A stretch of DNA of 64,000 nt, from the NCBI RefSeq assembly GCF_013393345.1, contig NZ_QJRF01000040.1, positions 124,001-188,000 of the forward strand, written 5' to 3'. The translations under genes and the position numbers were made by a program. Positions 53,912 through 63,201 of the stretch are shown in pieces. Source of the stretch: Pseudomonas taiwanensis. Lineage in GTDB: Bacteria; Pseudomonadota; Gammaproteobacteria; Pseudomonadales; Pseudomonadaceae. The first letter of the stretch is position 1, and each line of letters starts with the position of its first letter. The notes beneath the pieces are model-generated. The model worked only from the letters and a program-made list of their open reading frames with translations, was not told where the DNA came from and did no database searches.

Positions 53912-55405
53912 CTATGCCCGACGCAGCGCGTTGAGCGCCTGCAGGGCACTCTGGTGGCCCGAACGCACGGCGCCATCCATGTAGCCGGCCCAGATATCAG
54001 CGGTCTCGGTACCGGACCAGATCAGGTTGCCGCAGGGTGGCCGCAGCGCCTCGCCATGGGTGGTCCAGAAGCCCGGCGGGATGGCGGATACGCAGGTTAG
54101 CGTCCAGGGGTCATCACGCCCCCAGTCCTGGTCGTGGTACACCACGGGCTGCAGCGCCTCGTCGCCCCAAACGTCGGCGAAGATTTCCGTCAGCGTGCGC
54201 TTGGCCGTTTCATGATCCGAGGGCAGATTGGCGTTGGAGAGGAAGGCATTGATGATGCCGATCTCGCCATTGGGCGGCGAGTTGTCCCAGGCCCAAATAA
54301 TGGGGCCATCCATCATCATGATGTGCCCGTTCAAGCCCTTGTCCCGCCAGAACGGCCGGGAATACACCATGGCCATCTTGCGTGCCGGCGAATGCGCGGG
54401 CCAGGCACGTTGCAGTGCTGCACGCGCCGCCGGCAGGGCCGGCTCGAACTGCACCCGGTTGCACAGGGCCGGATGGATGGCCACGATGACCTTACGCGCG
54501 CGAATCGCCCCCTGGTCCGTGTGCAGGGTCACGACCTCGCGATCCCAGTCGGAAATCTTCCGCACCGGGCACTGCAAACGCAGCTTATCGCCCAATTGCT
54601 CGGCCATCTTGATGCTGAGGATCTGCGAGCCGCCAACGAAACGCGTGCCTTGCGCGCTGTCCTTGATCGAGTCGAGTTTTTCGTAGTCGCAACCGGCCGA
54701 ATTGATCATGGACAGGAAATGCAGCAGCCCCATTTTGGCCGGGGTGACGCCACCAGTCAGCGTCATGCTGGCATCCCAGCCGGACCGATCCTCCGGCTTG
54801 ATGTTTTGCTGGGCCAACCAGTCTCCGACCGAGAGCTTGTCCAGCTCAGCAGCCCTGGGGGATTTCCAGGGGGCCCCCGAGGGGACTTCGCGAGACATCT
54901 CGCTCAGCTTGCCAGCCACGGTCATGTCGGTGCCGAAGGTTCCTTGAAAATCGACTTCCAGCCGACCGTCACCGCCGATGACGACCGTGCGTCCTTCGTA
55001 GAACGTCGGGAAGGTGCCAACCTCCAGCTGACGCGCGAGGTCTTCGACGGCGGTCTGACCAGGCCCGATCCACTGACCACCAACTTCCGAGACGTAACCA
55101 TTCACCTCGTAATTGAGGGTACGCCCCCCTACTCGATCCCTCGCTTCCAGAACCAGGAAGGACTGGTTGCCGGCCAATTGCAGGTCACGGGCGGCGGTCA
55201 GACCGGCCAGCCCCGCACCGATAATGACGACATCCAGCACGTCGTCCTGCCCGGTCGACACCATCGCGTCACCTGACGTCTCGCTGGCATGCGCCAACCC
55301 TGTGGTCAGACCGAACCCACCAATCGCTGCAGTGGCACCCGCCAGCTTCAGCAACTGCCGTCGCTTGAGATCGAGAGAAGAATTTGAGTTGGGCTTGTTC
55401 GCCAT
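53912..55405 (-). CDS. Exported flavin amine oxidase 2
   Basis: A 497-aa paralogue of 30048-31535. It has a clear Tat signal (KRRQLLKLAG, cleavage after AHA), the FAD motif DVVIIGAGLAGLTAARDL, EARDRVGGRTLN, GGQWIGPGQTA and the C-terminal loop GTETADIWAGYMDGAVRSG. It leads a unit with cytochrome c and a membrane protein. The oxidation therefore probably takes place in the periplasm with electrons passed to cytochrome c. Whether the two copies differ in substrate cannot be told. Confidence 0.9.
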   Translation of the reverse strand: MANKPNSNSSLDLKRRQLLKLAGATAAIGGFGLTTGLAHASETSGDAMVSTGQDDVLDVVIIGAGLAGLTAARDLQLAGNQSFLVLEARDRVGGRTLNYEVNGYVSEVGGQWIGPGQTAVEDLARQLEVGTFPTFYEGRTVVIGGDGRLEVDFQGTFGTDMTVAGKLSEMSREVPSGAPWKSPRAAELDKLSVGDWLAQQNIKPEDRSGWDASMTLTGGVTPAKMGLLHFLSMINSAGCDYEKLDSIKDSAQGTRFVGGSQILSIKMAEQLGDKLRLQCPVRKISDWDREVVTLHTDQGAIRARKVIVAIHPALCNRVQFEPALPAARAALQRAWPAHSPARKMAMVYSRPFWRDKGLNGHIMMMDGPIIWAWDNSPPNGEIGIINAFLSNANLPSDHETAKRTLTEIFADVWGDEALQPVVYHDQDWGRDDPWTLTCVSAIPPGFWTTHGEALRPPCGNLIWSGTETADIWAGYMDGAVRSGHQSALQALNALRRA

Positions 55406-55578
55406 ACTCGTAGCCTCACGTATTTTTTATTGAAGTCGTCGTTCTTGTTACGGCATGGGAAAGACGGCAGCGAACAGCCAAAATGGCCGGCGATGGCATG
55501 CCGCGAGATTCACCGGGGCGCCCTGGCGATCGATGTGCTTATTGGAATTCAACGAACCTCGGGGCCTGGCCCTGGGGT

Positions 55579-56292
55579 TCACCCTGTGGCGAGTATGAAG
55601 GTCGATCGGCGCAGCAACTGCGTGCCGAACAGGATCATCCACATCGGGAAGATCAGGACGACCAAGACCAGTAGGGCCGCCGAAAGTCCGGTCAGTTGCG
55701 GGAAGAACCCGGCCAGGAAGAAGAGGCCAAAGCACCAGCCGACGAAGCTGAGGGGCAGCAGCACCGACCGGCCCCAGCCCGCGCGCTTGAGATGGCCACC
55801 GACCACCAGTCCCCAGAACAGCACAACCGGGCCCTCGCACCACCACAGCCCTTTCTGGCTGCCGACAGCGATGCTGGTCCAGACAACTTCCGCTGCCTTG
55901 GCTGCTTCACCACCCGCCGCATGAGCGTCGGCCAGCGGGTTAAGCACGGAAAGTTGCAGGGCTGCGCCGATGACACCCAGGGCCACGTAGAGGGCGATGG
56001 CGAGCACAGCGATATCCCCAAGGGTGCCCGCCTCTTCACGAAAGACGCTCCAGAGGTAGCCTCCGATCACCAGCACCGGCAGATAGAAACCGAGAATGTC
56101 GGCGAGCATGGACAGCCGGAAAAACTCTCGAATCTCTGCCGGGAACGCCAGCATCGCCGCACCGTCCAGTGAAACGGTCATATCACCCTGGGTGACCATC
56201 AGCATGAAGCCGACATTCAGGTAGGCAAAGATGCCGCCCAGAATCGCGGTCCAGGCGGTGACGCGCACTGCCTCTTTTGAGTTGTTATTCAT
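55579..56292 (-). CDS. Multi-pass membrane protein of unknown function
   Basis: A 237-aa integral membrane protein with about six hydrophobic helices (for example VTAWTAILGGIFAYLNVGF at the N-terminus and ALLVLVVLIFPMWMILF at the C-terminus). GGAG precedes the chosen ATG. It lies between the acyl-CoA/FAD oxidase operon and amine oxidase 2, 75 bp after the former. No family recognised; a transport or quinone-linked role is conceivable from context only. Confidence 0.65.
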   Translation of the reverse strand: MNNNSKEAVRVTAWTAILGGIFAYLNVGFMLMVTQGDMTVSLDGAAMLAFPAEIREFFRLSMLADILGFYLPVLVIGGYLWSVFREEAGTLGDIAVLAIALYVALGVIGAALQLSVLNPLADAHAAGGEAAKAAEVVWTSIAVGSQKGLWWCEGPVVLFWGLVVGGHLKRAGWGRSVLLPLSFVGWCFGLFFLAGFFPQLTGLSAALLVLVVLIFPMWMILFGTQLLRRSTFILATG

Positions 56293-56367
56293 CATCGCTC
56301 CGCGCAAGCAGAAATGTTGTGTTCGGAACTGTGCGGAGATTCCCGCGACGTCAGTTCCGGTTCTCGG

Positions 56368-57738
56368 TCAGTTAGCGGCGCCGCCCTGCACCTTACGATT
56401 CACCCAGTTGTCCATCAGGTTCGCCGCCCCCAGCGCCAGCTTGACGGCGCACCACTGCAAGGGCTCAGGGAGGGTCGAGGGCGTCTTGTGGCGCAACGCG
56501 GCCAGCAGAGGATGCTCGACACCGCCAATTCGCTCGGCGAGCAGGTAGCCCATCAACGATTGGGTGGCGACGCCGTGCCCGGAACACCCGGCGGTATAAA
56601 TGACGTTCTTCTGGGCGCCCGTCTCACCAACAACCGGAAGCGCGTCATAAGCCATGCTGACGTACCCGCTCCAACTCGACTGGATGCCGAGGCCGCGCAA
56701 GGTTGGGAAGCGATCGTTCAGCGCCACCGCCAGTTCTCGATAAGCGACTTCATCCGGCACATTTGGGGTTTGCGAGCCATACGCATAACCGAGCCGTTTC
56801 GTTGTGATGACCAGCGTGTTGCGAGCGGTCAGACGATGGCTCTCCATCGTCCAGTGCGAGGTGATCAAGCCTTCCCTGCCCGACCAGCCCAGCGAGGTCA
56901 GTTGCGCTGCCGACAGGGGTTCCGTCTCGATCGCCGAGACCCGTAGCGGTACCACCTTGTCCCTTAGAAGGCCGAGCTGCGGGGTGTAGGCGTTTGTGGC
57001 TAACACAACATAGGACGCGCTCGCGGTGCCCCGCCTGGTCGCACACCTGATGGTCGGACCTTCGCTGTAGGACAGCAGCGGCGTGTTCTCGTAGAGCTTC
57101 ACACCGGCCCGGAGCGCCGCGCGCCGCAGCCCCATCACGTACTTGCCGGGGTCCAGGGTGCCGCCATGCTGCTGGGCATAACCGAACAGGAAGGCTGGTG
57201 GGATACCGCGCGCGCGCATGTCGGCATTGTCCAGGAACTGCGTCGTGGAGCCGAGCTCCAGACCAAGCTCCATGGCCTTGCGCATTTTCTTTTCCTGAGA
57301 GGGATGAACGCCGACGCGAATATTTCCTGATCGGTTGTAGTCGCAGTCGATGCCGAGCTCTTCGAGCCTGCGTTCTACGTAGGTGACCCCCTCGTCATAG
57401 AAGCTGACGATCTTCCGCGCCTGCTCAATGCCGACGCGGTTGACGAAGAATTCGAATTCGATCCCCAGGCTGCCACCGAGATAGCCCGCATTGCGCCCAC
57501 TCGCGCCGAAGCCGGCAAATTCTTGCTCGAGGACGATTACCTTCGCACCGAGTGCAGTCAGCTCCAATGCAGTAGACAGTCCAGCAAAGCCAGCACCGAC
57601 CACGATCACATCGGCGCTGACATCACCCTCCAGCTCTGGCTGCATGTCAGCCGGCCTTTCCACCCACCCACCGAGCCGACGAAAATGCGCGACTCCACAG
57701 CTGGTCTTGTTTTCCGCGTCTCGACGGGGTGCTGACAT
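56368..57738 (-). CDS. FAD-dependent oxidoreductase 2 (DAO/PuuB-like)
   Basis: A 456-aa paralogue of 41795-43129, with the FAD motif DVIVVGAGFAGLSTALELTALG (about 44-65), FGASGRNAGYLGG and TAGCSGHGVATQSL. No signal peptide. It is last of the acyl-CoA operon, 11 bp after the thiolase gene, which ties C-N bond oxidation to CoA-dependent breakdown. Substrate unknown. Confidence 0.87.
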   Translation of the reverse strand: MSAPRRDAENKTSCGVAHFRRLGGWVERPADMQPELEGDVSADVIVVGAGFAGLSTALELTALGAKVIVLEQEFAGFGASGRNAGYLGGSLGIEFEFFVNRVGIEQARKIVSFYDEGVTYVERRLEELGIDCDYNRSGNIRVGVHPSQEKKMRKAMELGLELGSTTQFLDNADMRARGIPPAFLFGYAQQHGGTLDPGKYVMGLRRAALRAGVKLYENTPLLSYSEGPTIRCATRRGTASASYVVLATNAYTPQLGLLRDKVVPLRVSAIETEPLSAAQLTSLGWSGREGLITSHWTMESHRLTARNTLVITTKRLGYAYGSQTPNVPDEVAYRELAVALNDRFPTLRGLGIQSSWSGYVSMAYDALPVVGETGAQKNVIYTAGCSGHGVATQSLMGYLLAERIGGVEHPLLAALRHKTPSTLPEPLQWCAVKLALGAANLMDNWVNRKVQGGAAN

Positions 57739-57749
57739 GACACGTTCTC

Positions 57750-58988
57750 CTATCGGCTCAGGATGTGAACTGCGACGGCGCCTTCTTCGACCCCGATAAG
57801 GCCACCGCCATTTTCCTGGATTGCATGGCGCGCGCCTTCGACCTGCCGGGCACCCGCCTCGCCACGCAACTGAGTGGTCAGTTCGTAGAGTTGGCCAATG
57901 CCGGTTGCGCCAAGCGGGTGCCCTTTGGATTCCAGCCCGCCAGAGGGATTGATCGGGACTCGGCCACCCACGGTGAAATCACCGCGCTCGGCACAGACCC
58001 CGCCCAGCCCCAGGGGCGCCAGTCCGAGGTTCTCCGCCTGAATGATCTCCCCCATGGCGGACGCATCGTGAACCTCGGCGACATGCATGTCCTGCGGCCC
58101 CAGGCCGGCGATCTCATAGGCCTGCAGCGCGGCTAGGTGGCTGACGTGCTTCTCCGGCTCGTCGATGCTCCGCAGGGTAAAGCTGCGGATCACGCTGGCG
58201 GCGATCTTCACGCAGCGCCGGGGGTCGGCTCCGATCCGCTTCAGACCGGCCTCGGTGCAGATGATCGCGGCGGCGGCGCCGTCGGTCATGGGTGCGCACA
58301 TCGGCAGGGTGATCGGGTAGGTGATCGGCGGCGCCGCTAGCACTTCCTCGATGGTGAAGGGCTTGCGGAACTGGGAGTACGGGTTGTGCACCGAGTGGTT
58401 GTGGTTCTTCGCGCACACCGCCGCGATCTGCCTCTGGGTGGTGCCGTAGGTCTTCATGTGCCAACGGCAGAAGCCGGCGTAAATGGACATGAAGCGGCTG
58501 TACGGACGGTCGGACTCCGAGCCGGGCGGCGGCACGACGCCGTCGCCCATCTTCGACAGGATGGCGAAGTTCTCCTCGGCGCGGGCGACGTCCCACCCTG
58601 CTTCGAACAGGGCGAAGGACTTCGCCTTGTCGGCCACCACCATCTTCTCGCAGCCCAGGGCCAGCGCCACATCGGTAGCGCCTGCGCGCAGGCTCTGCAC
58701 TGCCAGGTGAACGGCGGTGCTGCCTGAAGCGCAAGCGTTCTCGACGTTGTAGGCCGGCACCCCTTCGATGCCGATCTTGCTCATGATCACCTGCCCCGGG
58801 ATGGACAGCTGGCCCTGCAACGCACCGTTGGTAATACCGGCATAGAAGACGGCACCAATGTCGGAGCGCTGCGCGCCGGAATCCGCCAAGGCGCCGTTGA
58901 GCGCCTCCAGGGCCAAGTCCTGGAGGCTGCGATCCGGATGACGACCGAACTCGGTCATGGCAATACCGGCAATGTAAATGGGTTCCAT
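57750..58988 (-). CDS. SCP2/SCPx-type thiolase
   Basis: A 412-aa thiolase-fold protein of the lipid-transfer/SCPx branch: IYIAGIAMTEFGRHPDRS at the start, nucleophile Cys 86 in NACASGS, the EVHDAS region where the family has its His, and GHPLGATG with the conserved His near the end. ATG at 58988 is preferred over an upstream frame because of the N-terminal motif. It should cleave or form a 3-ketoacyl-CoA. Operon partner of a ligase, a saccharopine-dehydrogenase-like reductase and an acyl-CoA dehydrogenase. Confidence 0.88.
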   Translation of the reverse strand: MEPIYIAGIAMTEFGRHPDRSLQDLALEALNGALADSGAQRSDIGAVFYAGITNGALQGQLSIPGQVIMSKIGIEGVPAYNVENACASGSTAVHLAVQSLRAGATDVALALGCEKMVVADKAKSFALFEAGWDVARAEENFAILSKMGDGVVPPPGSESDRPYSRFMSIYAGFCRWHMKTYGTTQRQIAAVCAKNHNHSVHNPYSQFRKPFTIEEVLAAPPITYPITLPMCAPMTDGAAAAIICTEAGLKRIGADPRRCVKIAASVIRSFTLRSIDEPEKHVSHLAALQAYEIAGLGPQDMHVAEVHDASAMGEIIQAENLGLAPLGLGGVCAERGDFTVGGRVPINPSGGLESKGHPLGATGIGQLYELTTQLRGEAGARQVEGARHAIQENGGGLIGVEEGAVAVHILSR

Positions 58989-59005
58989 CAGAAGACTCCT
59001 CGACT

Positions 59006-60565
59006 TCAGATCTGCCGGTTGGCGCCTTGCCAATAACGGGCACGCAGGTCTTTCTTCAGCACCTTGCCCACCGGGCTGCGTGGCAGCGCCTCAATGACGT
59101 CCACCGATTTGGGCGCCTTCACCGAACCCAGCTTTTCCTTGCACAACGCAATCAGTGCGTCGGCGTCGACGGTCTGTCCCTCGTTCAGCTCGATGACGGC
59201 CTTGACCGCCTCACCCCATGTCTCGTCGGGCACGCCGATAACCGCGCAGTCGCGTACGGCAGGATGGCTCCAGAGCACCTGCTCAACCTCGCTCGGGTAC
59301 ACGTTGAACCCGCCCGAGATGATCATGTCCTTCTTGCGGTCGGTGATGTGCAAGTAGCCGTCGGCATCGATGTGGCCGATATCGCCGGTATGCAGCCAGC
59401 CATCGATGAGAGTCTCCGCCGTTTTCTGCGGATCCTTGTAGTAGCCCTTCATGATCAGGTCGCCGCGCACACAGATCTCACCCGTTTCACCCTGGGCGAG
59501 AATCTCGTTGCCGTCGTTCATGATCTCCACGCGGACCAGGGGGTTGGGCTTTCCAACAGAAGACAACCGCTCATCGCTGGCCACTTCACCATTCACGAAG
59601 TGCTCGCCCGGCGTCAGGTGCGCAATCGCGCCCGGCGCCTCCGTCTGCCCATAGCCTTCCATCATGACCGGGCCGAAGACTTCGATCGCCTTGCGCAACT
59701 TCTCCACCGACATCGGTGCAGCGCCATAGAGGAAGTAGCGAAGCGACGAGAAGTCGACCTTCTTGTTCAGGTCGGGAATATCCAGCAGCCGGTAGATGAC
59801 CGTTGGCGGCAAGAAGAACTCCGTCACCCGGTACTGTGGGATCGCCGCCAGCAACAGTTGTGGTTCCGGCTTGGTGATGACCACAACCGCGCCGCCCCTG
59901 GCCGTGCAGGGCATCGACAGCATGCCGGCGGTGTGGGTCATCGGCGCTGCCGCCAGGTTCACCGGCCGGATATTGGCGGGATACGGCGTGTTAATCATGA
60001 AGTGCGCAAAGCTAGTCTGCACGCTGCGATGGGTGTTCATGACGCCCTTGGGCAAGCCCGTGGTGCCACCCGTGGGCCCGAGCCAGATCACATCGTCCGG
60101 ATCGACGGAGACACGTGGATCTGTGGCCGGCTGTTGCGCGATGAATTGCTCCAGCGATTCGGCCCCCTCCACTTCACCATCTATGCAGACCCACTGACTG
60201 ATCTTCGGCAGCTGCGGCCGCAGGGTAGCAATGGTCTCGGCAAATTCGCGCTGGAAGAACAGGATCTCGCAGTCGAACGCGTCCAGTACGTAGCGGTTCT
60301 CCTCGGGCGCGTTGCGCGCGCCCACCGGAATCCAGCACAGGTTGGCGCGCCACAGACCCAGGGCACAGAGCCAGGCGGTTACATCGTTAGCTGCCCAGAC
60401 TGCGCCCTTCACCCCGGACGCGAATCCACTGGCCAGCAGTGCGTTGGCGATGCGGCAGGACATGTCCCCCGCTTCGGTAAAGGTCGTGACCGTGCCGTCC
60501 TGGATATAGGCAGGCCCCTGCGGATTGATCCGCCAGCCACGGTCGAAGAAATCAATGATTGCCAT
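59006..60565 (-). CDS. Acyl-CoA synthetase (AMP-forming ligase)
   Basis: A 519-aa ANL-superfamily ligase. The P-loop is GPTGGTTGLPKG, followed by YGQTEAPGAI (A5 motif), WLHTGDIGHIDADGYLHITDRKKDMI (A7-A8) and the catalytic Lys in RSPVGKVLKKDLR near the C-terminus. It would activate a carboxylic acid, presumably the one formed from the amine, to its CoA thioester. Gap to the thiolase gene is 17 bp and to the upstream gene 10 bp. Confidence 0.92.
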   Translation of the reverse strand: MAIIDFFDRGWRINPQGPAYIQDGTVTTFTEAGDMSCRIANALLASGFASGVKGAVWAANDVTAWLCALGLWRANLCWIPVGARNAPEENRYVLDAFDCEILFFQREFAETIATLRPQLPKISQWVCIDGEVEGAESLEQFIAQQPATDPRVSVDPDDVIWLGPTGGTTGLPKGVMNTHRSVQTSFAHFMINTPYPANIRPVNLAAAPMTHTAGMLSMPCTARGGAVVVITKPEPQLLLAAIPQYRVTEFFLPPTVIYRLLDIPDLNKKVDFSSLRYFLYGAAPMSVEKLRKAIEVFGPVMMEGYGQTEAPGAIAHLTPGEHFVNGEVASDERLSSVGKPNPLVRVEIMNDGNEILAQGETGEICVRGDLIMKGYYKDPQKTAETLIDGWLHTGDIGHIDADGYLHITDRKKDMIISGGFNVYPSEVEQVLWSHPAVRDCAVIGVPDETWGEAVKAVIELNEGQTVDADALIALCKEKLGSVKAPKSVDVIEALPRSPVGKVLKKDLRARYWQGANRQI

Positions 60566-60575
60566 CGTCGTCACT

Positions 60576-61709
60576 TCACAGCTGGGTGATGGTTGCGCGA
60601 GCCAGGCCGCGTTGCTCGAGGAAGCCGAGCATGTAACGGTGGCCGAAGGCCTTGGAGGAGGACGCGAAGCCCACTTTGGCAACGTCGTTGTCCAGCAGCT
60701 TGACCGCAGCCGCCGCGTGCAGCGCACCGGTGGCGATATAGGGGGTGATGCCGTGCACGGTGGCACGCACCGCCGACAGCTGACCGCGACCGATGGCGAA
60801 GTCCACGGTGCGCTGCAGGGTGCTGCGCTCGCGCGGCGGCATGCTCGGGGTGGTGGAATCCACCAGGTTCTGGATCACCGCGTCCTGCTGCTCCTTCGGC
60901 AGATGCTTGTACTCGGCCTCCCACTTCTGCCCCAGGGCATGGACGGTCCTCATCACCGGGTTGTCGTAGAAGCCGACACAGGACATGCAGCTGCGCACGC
61001 GGCCGTCATTCTGGAAATAGATCGGCAGCGAGGTACCGCCCCACGGCAAGCAGAACACGGACTCGAGCAGGCTGGGGCAGACCACGTTGAAGCTGGTGTT
61101 GGGCGCGTACGGAATCAGTTCCTTCTCCCACAGGTAACCACCCGGGTGACGGAAGCCTTCGAAGATGGTGGCGGTGGAGCCAACGGTCACGCCGGCAGCG
61201 CCCACGCGCGGGCCGCGGGTCAGGGTCGCGGTTTCCAGGGAGTCGACACCGGGGGTTTCCAGGGCCAGCTCAGCGGCGATCTCGGCGAAGGTGTACATGT
61301 AGGCCAGCGAGGGCGACAGCAGCAGGCCGGCCTGGCGGTACAGCTCGCCGAACTGATCGCGCAGGGCACGGATATGCTCCTGCTCACCGGCCGGGTCCAG
61401 GTAGTGGCAGCCAGCTTTCAGGGCAGCCTCAGCGGTGGTCAGACCGAAGTTGACGAACGGGCCGACGGTGTTGCACACAACTTTTGCACCCTTGAAGACG
61501 GCAGTCAGGGACTCGACCTCGTGAGGGCACTCGACGATTTCGTAGGTGGCCGACTCCAGGCCGACGACGCGTTGCGCCATCATCTCCTGGGCACGCTTGG
61601 CGTTACGGGCCACGGCAGTGAAGGGGATCTTCTGGTCAATAAGCCAGTCCATGGTGAGCATGCCGGTGTAACCGCTCGCGCCATAGACAACGACAGGATA
61701 TTTGGCCAT
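60576..61709 (-). CDS. Saccharopine dehydrogenase-like (enoyl reductase-type) protein
   Basis: A 377-aa NAD(P)-binding protein of the saccharopine dehydrogenase family. The Rossmann start is VVVYGASGYTGMLTMDW (about 7-22), and KVVCNTVGPFVNFG and CHYLDPAGEQEHI follow. Such proteins include trans-acting enoyl reductases and other non-lysine enzymes, so the lysine-pathway role is unlikely. It lies between the acyl-CoA dehydrogenase and ligase genes, so a reduction step on a CoA or imine intermediate is a reasonable guess. Confidence 0.82.
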   Translation of the reverse strand: MAKYPVVVYGASGYTGMLTMDWLIDQKIPFTAVARNAKRAQEMMAQRVVGLESATYEIVECPHEVESLTAVFKGAKVVCNTVGPFVNFGLTTAEAALKAGCHYLDPAGEQEHIRALRDQFGELYRQAGLLLSPSLAYMYTFAEIAAELALETPGVDSLETATLTRGPRVGAAGVTVGSTATIFEGFRHPGGYLWEKELIPYAPNTSFNVVCPSLLESVFCLPWGGTSLPIYFQNDGRVRSCMSCVGFYDNPVMRTVHALGQKWEAEYKHLPKEQQDAVIQNLVDSTTPSMPPRERSTLQRTVDFAIGRGQLSAVRATVHGITPYIATGALHAAAAVKLLDNDVAKVGFASSSKAFGHRYMLGFLEQRGLARATITQL

Positions 61710-61759
61710 TGGGGTGTTCCTCGCTTTTGTTCTTGGATGGATTGAATCGGGTGATCGAA

Positions 61760-63043
61760 TCAGTTTTGGGCCCAGCCTTCGGCGTAGAGCTGCTGCGCAA
61801 GCAACCCCAGACGCATGGTCAGGATGCGGTTCTCGCCGTCTTCGATCAGGGCGGACTGGGTGTCGCGTAGCAGCTTCTCGATGGGGTACTCGAGCGTGGT
61901 GCCATTGCCGCCGAACAGGCGGAATGCCTCCTCCACCACCGCCAACGCTTCTTCGGTCACGGTGACCTTGGCCGAGGCTGTGGCATAGGGATGGGTCTGT
62001 GGCGAGAGGCGTGCAAAGCTCAGTGAGCGGCGGGCAACCGCACGGGCGATTTCCACGCGGCGGAGCATTTCGCCCAAGCGCAGGCGGGTCATCTGGTGAT
62101 CGATCAGCATCCGACCACCCTGGCGGCGCTCGTGGCAGTACTGCAACGCCAGTTCGAAGGCCGCCCGAGCCACACCGGTGAAGACCTGGCTCATATGGGT
62201 ACCGGCATAGGACCAGGAGGAGCTCACGGCGCCGTAGTAACCGTCCCGCTCGGCAATGGCGAAGCGGCGCGGGACACGTACGTCATCGAAGTATATTTCC
62301 CCCTGAGGCAAGGAACGTTGACCGATCTTCTCCAGGGGCTTGCCCTTGGAAACCCCCTTGATATCCAGCGGAACGATCACAGCGATGCCATTGGGCAATC
62401 CATCCTCACCGTAGAAACCGTCACCGTAGTCGGCGCACATCAGACCGAATGCCACCTGCGCGACAGCACCGTTGGAGACCCAGGCCGAGCTCTGGCCATT
62501 GATGATGATCTCGTCGCCAACGACCTTGGCGGTCAGGTTCCCGATGTTGGCCGGCGTACCTACGGGCCAATCGCGCTTGATATCGAGCAACTGGTTGTCG
62601 CTGCCGCGATCCGGCTGGGTGGCCATCCAGCAACCGATCCGCCCCTGGCACAACTCGATCAGTTCGGCGTTGCCGGCAGCGACGGCCATCTGCAGGGGGA
62701 AGCCAGCACAACCAAGGGAGACCGCCAGGCCAGCATCGCCCCACCCCAGCTCTTCGCCGATCATGGATTCGATCCGCACTGCCATCTCCGGCGGCAGCTC
62801 CGCTAGCAGTGCGGGGTCCAGCCCCAGCTTGGCGAATTCGCTGAACACCGAGTAGTAGGGAGAGCCCGGCGCAGCCACTTCTTCGGCGGTCATCCGGTCC
62901 AGCTCGCGACCCAAAGGACGCAGCACGTCCTTGGCGAAACGGTGCACAGAGGCCTGTATGGCTGCTTCTTCCTCGGAGAGAGGAGTTTCGAAACCGGACA
63001 GTCCGGCCGCAGGAAGGGTGAGGTTGGGCTTGAGCGTAATCAT
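61760..63043 (-). CDS. Acyl-CoA dehydrogenase
   Basis: A 427-aa FAD-dependent acyl-CoA dehydrogenase: helical N-domain (EEEAAIQASVHRFAKDVLRP), middle beta domain (ATQPDRGSDNQL, NGQSSAWVSNGAVA) and C-terminal helices with RLFGGNGTTLEYPIEKLLRD. ATG at 63043 has GGAGGTGG six bases upstream; an earlier GTG at 63085 is rejected. It overlaps by one base the small ORF upstream. First enzyme of the acyl-CoA operon, introducing a 2,3 double bond into an unidentified acyl-CoA. Confidence 0.9.
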   Translation of the reverse strand: MITLKPNLTLPAAGLSGFETPLSEEEAAIQASVHRFAKDVLRPLGRELDRMTAEEVAAPGSPYYSVFSEFAKLGLDPALLAELPPEMAVRIESMIGEELGWGDAGLAVSLGCAGFPLQMAVAAGNAELIELCQGRIGCWMATQPDRGSDNQLLDIKRDWPVGTPANIGNLTAKVVGDEIIINGQSSAWVSNGAVAQVAFGLMCADYGDGFYGEDGLPNGIAVIVPLDIKGVSKGKPLEKIGQRSLPQGEIYFDDVRVPRRFAIAERDGYYGAVSSSWSYAGTHMSQVFTGVARAAFELALQYCHERRQGGRMLIDHQMTRLRLGEMLRRVEIARAVARRSLSFARLSPQTHPYATASAKVTVTEEALAVVEEAFRLFGGNGTTLEYPIEKLLRDTQSALIEDGENRILTMRLGLLAQQLYAEGWAQN

Positions 63044-63201
63044 CAGACCACCTCCGCCGACACCGGCAAACAAATCATCAGGCACTGCACGCCCGGGCAG
63101 TTGGATTGAATGGCGAACGAAGCAATGCTCTTTTCGCCGGGAAAACCTCTGCAGACGGCGAAGCCGTCGTTGGGACGGGAACCTGTCTTGAAGCTTTTCA
63201 T
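63043..63201 (-). CDS. 52-aa small ORF leading the acyl-CoA operon
   Basis: A short frame with a strong ribosome binding site (TGGAGG, seven bases before ATG) whose stop shares a base with the acyl-CoA dehydrogenase start. The product begins MKSFKTGSRPNDGFAVC and holds four Cys residues (including VQCLMIC). Its position just below operator site 5 makes it the first translated frame of the operon. It could be a small protein or a coupling leader peptide. Confidence 0.55.
   Translation of the reverse strand: MKSFKTGSRPNDGFAVCRGFPGEKSIASFAIQSNCPGVQCLMICLPVSAEVV

Noticed and set aside
59027-61745. Long rightward frames opposite the ligase and reductase genes
   Set aside because: Shadows of the GC-rich leftward acyl-CoA operon.
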